64,000 bases of DNA from Litoditis marina (lineage: Eukaryota; Nematoda; Chromadorea; Rhabditida; Rhabditidae): assembly GCA_964036275.1 (NCBI GenBank), contig OZ038436.1, forward strand, positions 16,395,904-16,459,903, read 5' to 3'. Shown here piece by piece: positions 14,815 to 25,462 of the stretch. A program made the translations under genes and the position numbers. Position 1 is the stretch's first letter, and each line of letters starts with the position of its first letter. The notes under the pieces were generated by a model that ran no database searches, was not told where the DNA came from, and was given only the letters and a program-made list of their open reading frames with translations.

Positions 14815-17132
14815 TCATTGTATACAGCACTTTTTCTTCTGTTTTTCTTCTTTCTCTAAGAATATTGCTGCGGCTGCTTCTTTGAACACTGATTTCACAC
14901 TTTCCTGGAATGACCATAAATAAACCAACTCTGATTGTCTGGAATAGTTAACAAATTGAAGTTCAATAGAGAATTACTTTATTCCTTATTGGGTCAGTTG
15001 TGTTCAGTTTAACGAACTTTTTTTTCGCTCAGAGACTACAAACTACAACTTGAAACTAAGTATCCTTCTTATCAACACGAATTTCCATGTGTTAAATAAT
15101 CATGAAACCTGAGATAAATGTTAATCTTAGAACACAAATTGAGAAATCAAAGCAGGACGATTTTGTGGACCAATTCCGTGTCAACGGTCCTTCAAACTGC
15201 AATTGAAAATGTATTGCAGTTTAAAGGACTGAAGCGTTGTGATTGGACCACATAATCGTCCTTCTTTAAGAACCAACCGACTGTTTGGCCGAGCATTCCA
15301 CATACGCCGCCGCCTTCACATCTTTGGCGACTCTGACCCCATCTTCGTAGTTGATATGCGTTTTCTTGGATTTACCCACTTTCTCGGGGCTCTCAGTTTC
15401 TCTAAGATCAGTCTGAAACCTTTTCTTGATCAAACTAACACGATGTTTCTTTGGTATTATGAGTGAGTGGAGTTTTCTACCAACAAACATAATCGAAAAT
15501 ATCACTTCTTAATGTTTCGAACTACCTCTTTATTGTGAATTCGTTCAATGGAGGGAAAGAAAACTATTTTGTCCAGAGAAAAACTGCTTTCCTACCTTTG
15601 TTCCGACCAATAAGAATCGAGGTTTCTGACCGTCTTGAAACAATACCGGTACCCACTGAAAATATTATTTCATCAACAAAAAAAATAGATCACTTCTATG
15701 AAACAGATTTGGTATAAGAATCTGATGAAATAGATCTGAAATTGAAGTTTCGAAAAGTACCTCTGCTATTTTTCTCAGTCGCTATCATTACAAACTCGTC
15801 TCCAACCAACACCTAAACTTTTTTTTTGGCAAGTTGTTCACAAACGTTGTCGCCAGTGTCAACTTGTTTTCGGGAAAAGATTAATCTGATTTACCTTCGT
15901 GAGGGCACTGGCCAGAGATTCCTGACAAGTCACGGAGAAACAGACTAGAAATACATCGGTTCTTTGGAAGTACATGTTCCTCGTTCTGAAAAATGAATGT
16001 GGGCGCTTTTTCGAAAAGATCTGAAATAAAATCAAGCGCCAGTTTTATGAACCCGCCCTTAACTGCTATTTGTCGCTATTACCTGCGGAATGTGCTCTTA
16101 GACAGCCAGTACGAATGTGAAAAAGTAAGATTTCTGACATGTGAAAGTTTACGGTAAATTCCTAGTTTTTCTATTATCCTTCTACTTTTCTCACCGATAC
16201 AACATTCCCTAGTCTTACACATAAGAAAGGCGATGATCTACAGTCCATCACGCCTCTATGAGGACAGTGAGGTGTACCTCTTGGCTTGGTGTGTTAAAGA
16301 AGGACGATTACGTGGACCAATCCCGTGTCAACGGTCCTTTAAACTGAAATTGAAAAATGTAATGCAGTTTAAAGGACTGCGCCGTTGCGACTGGACCACA
16401 TCGTCCTTGTAGAATCGTGAATCGTCCTTCTTTAACTCTCAGACTGTTTCTCGGGCCTGCCAAACAGCACGTGGATATTCTCCTGATCTCCCTGAGAACT
16501 TTATTTCAAATAGTTGCATTACAGCCTCCATTTAGTAGGGGGTGAGATTTGGCAAGCTGCCAACTCATCTGCGTATCTTTGATCTATACACTCTCTCAAC
16601 ATCTAATCAAGAACCGCTCATCCTACATCGCTCAATCGGTTCAGCCCTTCGCTGTACTTCTTGGTAAAATAAAGACTATACCTATTCTCACCTTCTGATC
16701 TCTTCATTTCCGTTCGTATCGAAGATAGTCAACGTCACTTCTCCATTATTCACGCGTAATCGTTTCTTAAACATCGATAATGAACGATATATAGAAGTAG
16801 CAATACGAGAAATTGTTTTTCAAATGATAATGAGAGGCGTCACTAAACTATTTCAACTTTGTAGCAAAGAACAAACAGAAAACTATACTTGAACAACATC
16901 TGATAAGAATGGTTCAGGTTTCAGGATGACTTTTGTGGATATCTTGATCTTCTGCAAATTATCATACAAAGTTCTTGTGGGATAGGACAAGAATAAATGA
17001 ACAACTTACTTCCACAATATCTGAGCAGGCAGTAGCATCTTCGCATGATTCTTTTTCGAACACAGACAGAAGTGATGATTTTCCTACCCCGCTGTCTCCC
17101 AGAAGAACACATTTGAAGAACTCCTTTCCTAT
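14815..17132 (-). CDS. Divergent Rho-family GTPase, paralogue D (start codon unclear, possible pseudogene)
   Basis: Six exons match cdc-42 in position and phase: 17132-17010, 16765-16692, 15985-15895, 15655-15596, 15412-15278 and 14904-14815 (TGA). The P-loop reads GDSGVGKSS. Switch I lacks the VPTVFDNY segment entirely. G3 is DTNGN instead of DTAGQ. Exon 3 has [11 protein letters not shown]4 is TKTD (LLVGTKTDL) and G5 is CSAK. The Rho insert is present but altered, and the end is EEKQKKKCCIQ, a CaaX box. The 41-codon first exon aligns codon for codon with paralogue B, but its first codon is ATA where B has ATG, directly after the acceptor ttttag, and an in-frame TAG lies just upstream. So the gene needs an undetected 5' exon, uses a non-AUG start, or has lost its start. 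All other exons are open with good splice sites. The missing switch residues predict little or no normal GTP cycling. Confidence 0.7.
15147..15269. mobile_element. TTAA-flanked foldback MITE, copy 2 (in intron 5 of gene D)
   Basis: Same family as 12154-12276. The right end is ...gtccttcTTTAA at 15266-15269; the left TTAA is mutated (aatcaaagcaggacg). The right end is only about 8 nt from the exon 5 donor of gene D (intron begins at 15277 as GTTGGT), so the element supplies most of the intron's 5' end. Confidence 0.85.
16294..16435. mobile_element. TTAA-flanked foldback MITE, copy 3 (in intron 2 of gene D)
   Basis: TTAA at 16294-16297 and 16432-16435 with arms of the same family. About 19 bp longer than the others because an extra cgtccttgtagaatcgtgaat is present near the right end. 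Confidence 0.85.
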
Positions 17133-17704
17133 CTAAAACTGAATAAAGTTTAACTTTTCATAAAAATTGTGAACAAACGTTCTCGGTTTTTTCAGGATCG
17201 AATAAACATTCTTCTCAACTTGGAGATGATTTTGCACAAGTAAGTATTTCAAAGGTATACTGTTTTTCAGAATCGTGCAATGACAAAGTGCACGATGCTT
17301 CATTAGAATGCTAACTTCACCTGACTAGTCATTTGACTTCTAGTATACAGTGATATAGAAAAATGACGACTAACTAGATTATATTTTTAGACATATATAT
17401 ACTTTAGTACCCATATTTAACGTAAATTCTCTGTGAGTTGTGCGAATAAAGGTTCAGTGCAAACTCACGGACATGTTCTTTATTGCTTGGAGGGACTATC
17501 AAACAGTGTGCAGGTAGCTGAAAGATAACTGTTTTGCTGTTTTAGGGTGTTTATCAGAACAGTAGTGTTTGACAACTGAGAAGTTTCCCCGTGATATTCA
17601 GATAAGACAACATTGTTCTAGATCAAATTCCAGAAACACGGAACGCACGTACATAAACGACTTGATAACTGCTGCAAATGAACATATTCTCATCTTCTGC
17701 AAAA

Positions 17705-18055
17705 CTAGTAGGCTAAATTTCGAGTTTTTCGAGTTTCGAGTATTTCGAGTTTTCGAAATTTCGTGTTTTTCGAGTTTTTTTGTTGAAAACTTCGAGTTTT
17801 TAGAGTTTCGAGTTCAAAAAATTCGAGTTTTTCGAGTTTTCAGAAAATTTGAGTTTTTCGAGTTTCGAGTTTCTCAAGTTTTCAGAAAATTCTAGTTTTT
17901 CGAGTTTCGAGTTTTTCGAGTTTTCGAAATTTCGAGTTTTTCGAGTTCTGAGTTTTTCGAGTTCTGAAATTTGAAAGTTGAACTCGAAACTCGAATTTTC
18001 GAGTTTTTTTCGAGTTTTTCGAGTTCGAGTTTTATTTTTAACAACCCTAGCGCAT
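17705..18055. repeat. TCGAGTTTT-rich foldback element, long copy
   Basis: About 350 bp made almost entirely of variants of cgagttttt/cgagtttcgag, ending in aactcgaaactcgaatttt and ttaacaaccctag. Shorter relatives at 22373-22527, 26536-26690 and 49333-49442 have termini tagggttgttaa/ttaacaaccct, marking this as an expanded copy of one mobile foldback family. It lies between gene A and gene D. Confidence 0.8.
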
Positions 18056-18415
18056 ATTAACACAGCATTGGGTATATATTTTCGCATATTTATTTCTTTA
18101 CTTTCTGTTATGCATATGTGAAACTTTACCGGCTGAACGAACAAGAATGAGTCTGTAGTTTAACAGATGAGAGTTACAGTTCCACAATTATCACCTTCTC
18201 GTTTCTAACTGTGATTTGCGATAAACGCTCGATCTGACTACGCATTTTATTATCCATTACTACCTTTCATTCTTGGCAACGACTATACTATACCGGAAAC
18301 AGTTTCTTTGACCAGAGAAAACTGAAAAACATTCAGCAAATACTTTATTACCACACAACTACTTTGATCATTTATTAGTAATTATTCTAATCAATAGAGA
18401 ACGGAAACCAGCTGT

Positions 18416-21299
18416 TTACATGATGGCACACTTGTTCTTCTTCTGCTTCTGCACCGATTCTGTCGCAACTTCGACGGCCAGATCGAAAACGTCCTTCACA
18501 CCCTCCTGAATTATGATTGTGTTTGACAAAAATGGTGGTTGATAATCTCGTCAAAACGCCCAGCAGAATACAAGTGCAAAGTTCTATATACTAGGAGTAA
18601 ATTGAATAGTGCCGTAAATTTAGCATTCTGAGCCCGTATGCATGAAACATCCCGGGCTGGGTTGGGATGTTAACCCGAGCTCGATTCGGCTATTTCCCGG
18701 TCAATTTAGATGGGGATAGCATCCCAACCCGGCTCGGGATGTTTCATGCATACGGCCTCTGATGAGGCATCGTGCACTTTGTCTTTGCACGTTCCGGAGT
18801 TCTGCTGTGTTGAAACATATTTCAAGTGACTATGCAAATGACTAACAGAATACGCAGGATTGGATGGAAATATCGCGATTTTATAGTTTTCGTATTGCTT
18901 ACTCTGGTGGTGACCACATGGTTCATCTCATGGTTCAGCTGTAATTCCATTAAGCTTCGCTACAGTCAAAGCTGCATACTTTAAAGTTGCGATGTTTGAT
19001 TTATGTATTTTTTCTCGAAATTTGTCATGCTGTCAGCCCTACCCTCGTCAGTGCAGAGCATTCCAGATAGTGCACAGCTTTCAGCTCCCTCGCCAATTTA
19101 TCTCCCATTTCTGAGCTGACGGGTCTTTGACGCCTCCGGACCAAATTCTGTAGCGTTTCCGGGTCATTTCGAAGATCAGTCTGAAAACTTAGTGGTCCAA
19201 AGTGCGAAAACATCATCATTGTATTTATTGAGTTCATTCAAAAATGGAATAATGGAGTATGGACCATCATACACCATACTGTCAAGTTGAAAGGTATAGA
19301 CATCATCATCCTGGCCGGCACTCAACACTCTCTTGATCAGCACTTCGAAATCAAATTAATTGTTTACATTCTCAGTTTGTGAAATGTATATAAGGATAAT
19401 CGAAGGTATTCTCCCGGATTACAATTCACCTGGGTTCCAACGAGCACAAATCGAGCGGCTGGGCAATAGCGCTGGATCTCAGGAACCCACTGAAACAAAC
19501 ATTATAAACGTTTTTAAAGAACAGAAAACATCATGTAAACGTGCATAATGATGAAACAGAACGTATGAAGATGAGATCATTCCGTATAACTTTGTGATAT
19601 CTTCAAAATCAAGGTGGAAATTCATTTCATATTTAAAGGGGCCCTGTAGTGTGCAGTGCATGTAATTTTCGAGAAATTAAATAAGTTTTGCATTCTGTCT
19701 GGTGTGAGAACTCAAAAACTGCGTGGAGCAAAAGTGAAGCTAACAAGGTTTGTCTAACTGTGCAGCAATCCAAAATCCAAAGGAGCCAAAGGTGCACTAA
19801 TATAACGGACTCTATCTCTATCTTACTGGAATGTTTATACAAACTGTTCCGTGAAGTTTTAATCAATTTCCGAATATTTTGAGCAGTAGTTTACATGGCT
19901 ACTTGTTATTTTCTCAACATCTACATTTTTTCTCTGCAGCTTTTCGACGTACGTTCATGCACATACCTTCTCTGTTACATTTTCAAAGGAATCCGGAAAT
20001 ACCACGGAAAAGCAGACGAGAAACACGCGCGTTTCTGGGTAGGCCATGGGACGCAGTCTGAATGTCTAAACTATTTTTTGTTTGTAAACATTTAATAACA
20101 CACTCATAAATCGGAACTAGCAAGTTCGTGTTTGTGGTCAAGTTTCGCTATATGACTGTCTAAGGAAACTGGAAACCATAAAATACTGGTTTTCGGTGAG
20201 AAGTTGGGCAGACAAATTATTGAAATGTACATTTCTGCAAAACGTCAATATCCCAAATCATTCTAAACGAAATATATGTTTCTTCACATCAAGTTTCCTG
20301 ATGAGGAGATGTCTTCGAAGCGAAACTCTGATTGAGATTTCATAGTTTTCGGCATGCCTTCTGAGTTTGTGACATCGTGCCTATTTGTATTGTAGAGTGG
20401 TTTCTTTGCAAACCGGACCGAAATCTGGAACCTTTTCTGAAAACCTGTGTTCTGTCGGAGAAAAAACCAACTTGCAATCAATTTTATTGCCAGGCGGCAT
20501 AGCAATCTCTGAAAAATCCTATGAGATACCTCATGAGTTTTTCGCATGAGCTTCTCATGAGATTCTCTTGATTGCTATATTATAACATTGAGAGTTAACG
20601 AGTAGTTCATGAGGTATCTCATGAGAAACTCATACGAACTTCTCATGAGATTGGAGGGTTTGCTACGCCGCCAGAAATTGAAATTGCAAGAATTATTCAA
20701 CCCACGCATCATAGTCTTCCTGCCCCGCCGTATCGAACAGAGCGAAGTTGTGCGCTTTCTTGTCTATCAAGATAGTCACCTGGAATATTTTCAATACGTA
20801 GATCAATAATTCTTGCTATGATTCGATATTCTCGTAATCATTGCAAAAAATACAATATATCAGCCGTGTGAATCGAAATGTTTCTGGTGAATCATGTTAA
20901 ATGTGAGTTTGAAAACAAATAAAAATTGACATTAACAAAATTCGTCTTGCGTTTTGATAACTTCTCAGTCTATGTTGAAATTGTATCACTGACAGGGTTA
21001 TCAAGCTGATGTGCTTACTTCAAGATCGAGTTCGTAGAAACACCTGCATCTACTTGATCTACACACTATCTCATCAACTGAAAAATACTCAATGATCGTT
21101 CCTCCAGAATTACGCGATCGATTCGGTGGTTTTCAGTCTTTGTTATGAATAGAGATCTACTATAACTAACCGCATAATTGTCGAATATAGTGGGAACGTA
21201 TGTTGTGGGAAATTTCGCATTGGCATAGGACATGAGAAGACAAGTTTTTCCCACGGCCCCGTCTCCCACGACCACACACTTCAGGGTTTCCATCTCCAT
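18416..21299 (-). CDS. Cdc42-like Rho GTPase, paralogue A
   Basis: Exons 21299-21171, 20779-20706, 20057-19967, 19489-19430, 19180-19043 and 18505-18416 (TAA) give 193 aa. The motifs are intact: P-loop GDGAVGKT, switch [12 protein letters not shown] with Thr35, G3 [26 protein letters not shown]4 TQTD, G5 ECSAL, the Rho insert ([19 protein letters not shown]) and a basic tail QKQKKNK before CaaX CAIM. Rho GTPases cycle between GDP and GTP and control actin and polarity at membranes. Exon 2 ends at an unusual but usable donor GC|GTGGGT, at the same place and phase as cdc-42. Exons 1-4 lie in the 4163-bp repeat and match gene B; exons 5-6 lie outside it and differ from B (for example EMGDKL against ETGDKL, and [17 protein letters not shown] against [17 protein letters not shown]). 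Confidence 0.85.
18632..18763. mobile_element. Palindromic MITE-like element in intron 5 of gene A
   Basis: Inverted arms of about 45 bp, gcccgtatgcatgaaacatc and its complement, both continuing into ccgg(g)ctgggttgggatg. Flanking passages (catcgtgcactttgtc at about 18770) belong to another dispersed sequence also seen at 17275 and 58150. Confidence 0.8.
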
Positions 21300-22312
21300 G
21301 ACGCCACACAGCCTGAAACCGTTCTGAAAAAAAGGAAGAAGAAAGGTAACCGTAAATCAGAACAAGTTTCCAAAGTTGGTATGGTAATTTCAACTATGAA
21401 CTATTGAGAAAATGATGAGTGTAACGATAAAATTTGGTATCCAAAACATGTGATGAAGTAAGCCAAGTTCGGCAAGTTCGATATAATATTCAAAGTTCGA
21501 AAGCGGCAAGGATAGATTGATAAAAGATGAGTCAAAAGTCAAAAGTCAAGTATGTGTGTTTACGAATGAACCTCCAAACAGACCGAATAGAGGCGATTTG
21601 AAAGAGAAAAGATAACTAATTTGACATTAATGTCTGTTTATCATTACATAAACGTTATAACAAAAGAGAAAAACCAACATTATCTTGGGTTATTGATAAA
21701 AGTATCGACCATTGGCTCAGAGAAGTGTAGTACATGAACTTTTATGTAATTTAGGATACATTAAACCATACCTGCTAGGACCTGAAGTGTTTATTTCACG
21801 GTTTTTTTTTCAACTTACAATTGAGCTCTATGTCAGAAAACCCTCAAACCACCGTTTTCTTTTCACTTTCCTCATTAGTACTTTTGACTCATCTGTAAGA
21901 ATCTGATGAAATATAGTTCACACCATTCCTACTGAGACTCCTACAGTAAGCTCACAACCTTTCCGAAGGCTGTTGTGAAGCTGAAAATAAAGTTCACGCA
22001 AAAGGCTCTCGTATATTTACTTTACCTGAGAGCGAGAAGGAGGTACGAAAATCCTCAACTTCTCTCATCAAAAGTAAGTGAGCGAAACGGCTCGCAAGTT
22101 TCGAAATCTTACTGTAGGAGTCTTAGTAGGAATGGAAAAGACTATAGATCTGCAAATAAAAGTTTCGAAAAGTACCTCTGCTGATTCTCCCAGTTGCTAT
22201 CATTACGAACTCGTATCAAACCAACACTGGAACATTTACTTTTTTTGGCAAGTTGCTCACAAACTTTGTCGCTAATGTAAACTTGTTTTCGGGAAAAGAT
22301 TAATCTGATTCA

Positions 22313-22572
22313 CCTTCGTGAGGGCACTGGCCAGAGACTCTCGACAATTCACGGAGAAACAGACTAGGAATTAGGGTTGTTAATCGAGTTCAAAATTTCG
22401 AGTTTTCGAGTTTTCGAGTTTTCGAGTTTTGGGAAATTTTGAGTTTTCGAGTTTCGAGTTCGACTCAACTCGAAAATTTTCGAGTTTTTTCGAGTCGAGT
22501 TTCGAGTTCGACTTTAACAACCCTACTAGGAATACATACGTCCGTTCGTTGGAAGTACATGTTCCTGGTTCT
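22313..22572 (-). pseudogene. Relic of a gene-D-like exon 3, split by a foldback element
   Basis: The sequence around 22313-22368 and 22532-22572 closely matches exon 3 of gene D and its flanks at 15888-15990 (shared gtgagggcactggccagaga and acatgttcctggttctgaa). It is broken by the TCGAG-type foldback at 22373-22527 and by substitutions, so no frame remains. The preceding stretch (22165-22312) also matches gene D intron 3. A second, duplicated copy lies at 26476-26735. Confidence 0.8.
22373..22527. mobile_element. TCGAG foldback MITE (unit 1 copy)
   Basis: Termini tagggttgttaatcgag and ttaacaaccct, interior made of cgagtttt repeats and their complement. The insertion site is flanked by actaggaa / actaggaa, which suggests a target-site duplication of a few bases around CTA. 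The host relic allows the empty site to be inferred from gene D. Confidence 0.85.
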
Positions 22573-22746
22573 GAAAAATGAAAATGGCCATTCTGGGCGA
22601 CGACTATTCAACTATACTATAACCATATAACCATTTTCTTCGGCCAGAGAAAACTGAAAAACAGTCAGCAAATACTTTATTACCACACTACCATCTGATA
22701 ATTCATTAATAGTCAATCTATCCGGTAGAGGACGAAAACCAGCTGT

Positions 22747-25462
22747 TCACATGATGGCACATTTGTTCTTCTTCTGCTTCTGCACCGACTCTCTTGCAAC
22801 TGCGATGGCCAGATATAAAACGCTCTCCACACCCTCCTAAAATAGAAGAATCTCGTACGCAAAAACGTGTACAAAGCGAGAGATAAGATCGAAGGTCGGG
22901 TATTTCAGTGCACACATCCTGATTACGTAAGCTATAACATTCCGATACCTTACGTCCCCGGTGTCTCTCGCGCACTTGCTCGCTAAACTTGTATCGCGGC
23001 GGAATGTGAGAGCAGAGACCCGACTTATGATTAAGGTGTCAAATGTTGGGACCGAAAGGTCAGGAGGTGCAGGTGCAGGAATGCCACCTTTGGTTGATGG
23101 CCGGATGGGTGGGCTCATGGATGCCTTCAGCGCTTTGCTACGGTCCCGTGTCGAAGCTGCATAATTTTATTTTTTTTCAAAATTTGTCATGCCTTTAGCC
23201 CTACCCTTTTCAGTGCAGAGCATTCCAGATAGTCCACAGCTTTCAGCTCCCTTGCCAATTTATCTCCCGTTTCTGAGCTGACGGGTCTTTGACGCCTCCG
23301 GATCAAATCCTCTAGCGTTTCCGGGTCATTTCGAAGATCAGTCTGTGAAATAAGAGGTCGACAAATGCAAAAATATCATCATTGTATTTATTGAGTTCAT
23401 TCAAAAATGGAATAATGGAGTATGGACCATCATACACCATACTGTCAAGTTGAAAGGTATAGACATCCTCATCCTGGCCGGCACTCAACACTCTCTTGAT
23501 CAGCACTTCGAAATCAAATTAATTGTTTACATTCTCAGTTTGTGAAATGTATATAAGGATAATCGAAGGTATTCTCCCGGATTACAATTCACCTGGGTTC
23601 CAACGAGCACAAATCGAGCGGCTGGGCAATAGCGCTGGATCTCAGGAACCCACTGAAACAAACATTATAAACGTTTTTAAAGAACAGAAAACATCATGTA
23701 AACGTGCATAATGATGAAACAGAACGTATGAAGATGAGATCATTCCGTATAACTTTGTGATATCTTCAAAATCAAGGTGGAAATTCATTTCATATTTAAA
23801 GGGGCCCTGTAGTGTGCAGTGCATGTAATTTTCGAGAAATTAAATAAGTTTTGCATTCTGTCTGGTGTGAGAACTCAAAAACTGCGTGGAGCAAAAGTGA
23901 AGCTAACAAGGTTTGTCTAACTGTGCAGCAATCCAAAATCCAAAGGAGCCAAAGGTGCACTAATATAACGGACTCTATCTCTATCTTACTGGAATGTTTA
24001 TACAAACTGTTCCGTGAAGTTTTAATCAATTTCCGAATATTTTGAGCAGTAGTTTACATGGCTACTTGTTATTTTCTCAACATCTACATTTTTTCTCTGC
24101 AGCTTTTCGACGTACGTTCATGCACATACCTTCTCTGTTACATTTTCAAAGGAATCCGGAAATACCACGGAAAAGCAGACGAGAAACACGCGCGTTTCTG
24201 GGTAGGCCATGGGACGCAGTCTGAATGTCTAAACTATTTTTTGTTTGTAAACATTTAATAACACACTCATAAATCGGAACTAGCAAGTTCGTGTTTGTGG
24301 TCAAGTTTCGCTATATGACTGTCTAAGGAAACTGGAAACCATAAAATACTGGTTTTCGGTGAGAAGTTGGGCAGACAAATTATTGAAATGTACATTTCTG
24401 CAAAACGTCAATATCCCAAATCATTCTAAACGAAATATATGTTTCTTCACATCAAGTTTCCTGATGAGGAGATGTCTTCGAAGCGAAACTCTGATTGAGA
24501 TTTCATAGTTTTCGGCATGCCTTCTGAGTTTGTGACATCGTGCCTATTTGTATTGTAGAGTGGTTTCTTTGCAAACCGGACCGAAATCTGGAACCTTTTC
24601 TGAAAACCTGTGTTCTGTCGGAGAAAAAACCAACTTGCAATCAATTTTATTGCCAGGCGGCATAGCAATCTCTGAAAAATCCTATGAGATACCTCATGAG
24701 TTTTTCGCATGAGCTTCTCATGAGATTCTCTTGATTGCTATATTATAACATTGAGAGTTAACGAGTAGTTCATGAGGTATCTCATGAGAAACTCATACGA
24801 ACTTCTCATGAGATTGGAGGGTTTGCTACGCCGCCAGAAATTGAAATTGCAAGAATTATTCAACCCACGCATCATAGTCTTCCTGCCCCGCCGTATCGAA
24901 CAGAGCGAAGTTGTGCGCTTTCTTGTCTATCAAGATAGTCACCTGGAATATTTTCAATACGTAGATCAATAATTCTTGCTATGATTCGATATTCTCGTAA
25001 TCATTGCAAAAAATACAATATATCAGCCGTGTGAATCGAAATGTTTCTGGTGAATCATGTTAAATGTGAGTTTGAAAACAAATAAAAATTGACATTAACA
25101 AAATTCGTCTTGCGTTTTGATAACTTCTCAGTCTATGTTGAAATTGTATCACTGACAGGGTTATCAAGCTGATGTGCTTACTTCAAGATCGAGTTCGTAG
25201 AAACACCTGCATCTACTTGATCTACACACTATCTCATCAACTGAAAAATACTCAATGATCGTTCCTCCAGAATTACGCGATCGATTCGGTGGTTTTCAGT
25301 CTTTGTTATGAATAGAGATCTACTATAACTAACCGCATAATTGTCGAATATAGTGGGAACGTATGTTGTGGGAAATTTCGCATTGGCATAGGACATGAGA
25401 AGACAAGTTTTTCCCACGGCCCCGTCTCCCACGACCACACACTTCAGGGTTTCCATCTCCAT
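22747..25462 (-). CDS. Cdc42-like Rho GTPase, paralogue B
   Basis: Exons 25462-25334, 24942-24869, 24220-24130, 23652-23593, 23342-23205 and 22836-22747 (TGA) give 193 aa. Start: [19 protein letters not shown], two residues longer than CDC-42 before the conserved KC. Switch I is VPTIFDNYA, switch [13 protein letters not shown]4 TQTD, G5 ECSALK, with a Rho insert, and CaaX CAIM after QKQKKNK. Introns have phases 0, 2, 0, 0, 0, as in cdc-42. Exons 1-4 are in repeat unit 2 and exons 5-6 in unit 1, so the gene spans the duplication junction. Exons 1-4 are identical to gene A as far as I can see, and exons 5-6 are identical to those of gene C. No defect is visible; it should encode an active GTPase. 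The terminal Met predicts farnesylation rather than the geranylgeranylation expected for CDC-42. Confidence 0.85.

Larger units (their letters stand above)
19212..23374. repeat. 4163-bp tandem repeat, unit 1
   Basis: From about 19212 the sequence matches, at a constant offset of 4163 bp, the sequence from 23375. By eye I found only two substitutions (19305 A against 23468 C; 22354 G against 26517 A). The unit contains exons 4-1 of gene A and then exons 6-5 of gene B. Its ends lie in atcatcattgtatttattg, a phrase that is itself tandemly repeated at 27540-27740. Confidence 0.95.

Noticed and set aside
15762..15830. Extra exon for gene D reading VLVGDEFVMIATEK
   Set aside because: The true exon 4 (WVPVLF..., 15655-15596) joins exon 3 in phase 0; this stretch is conserved intron sequence with a weak acceptor.
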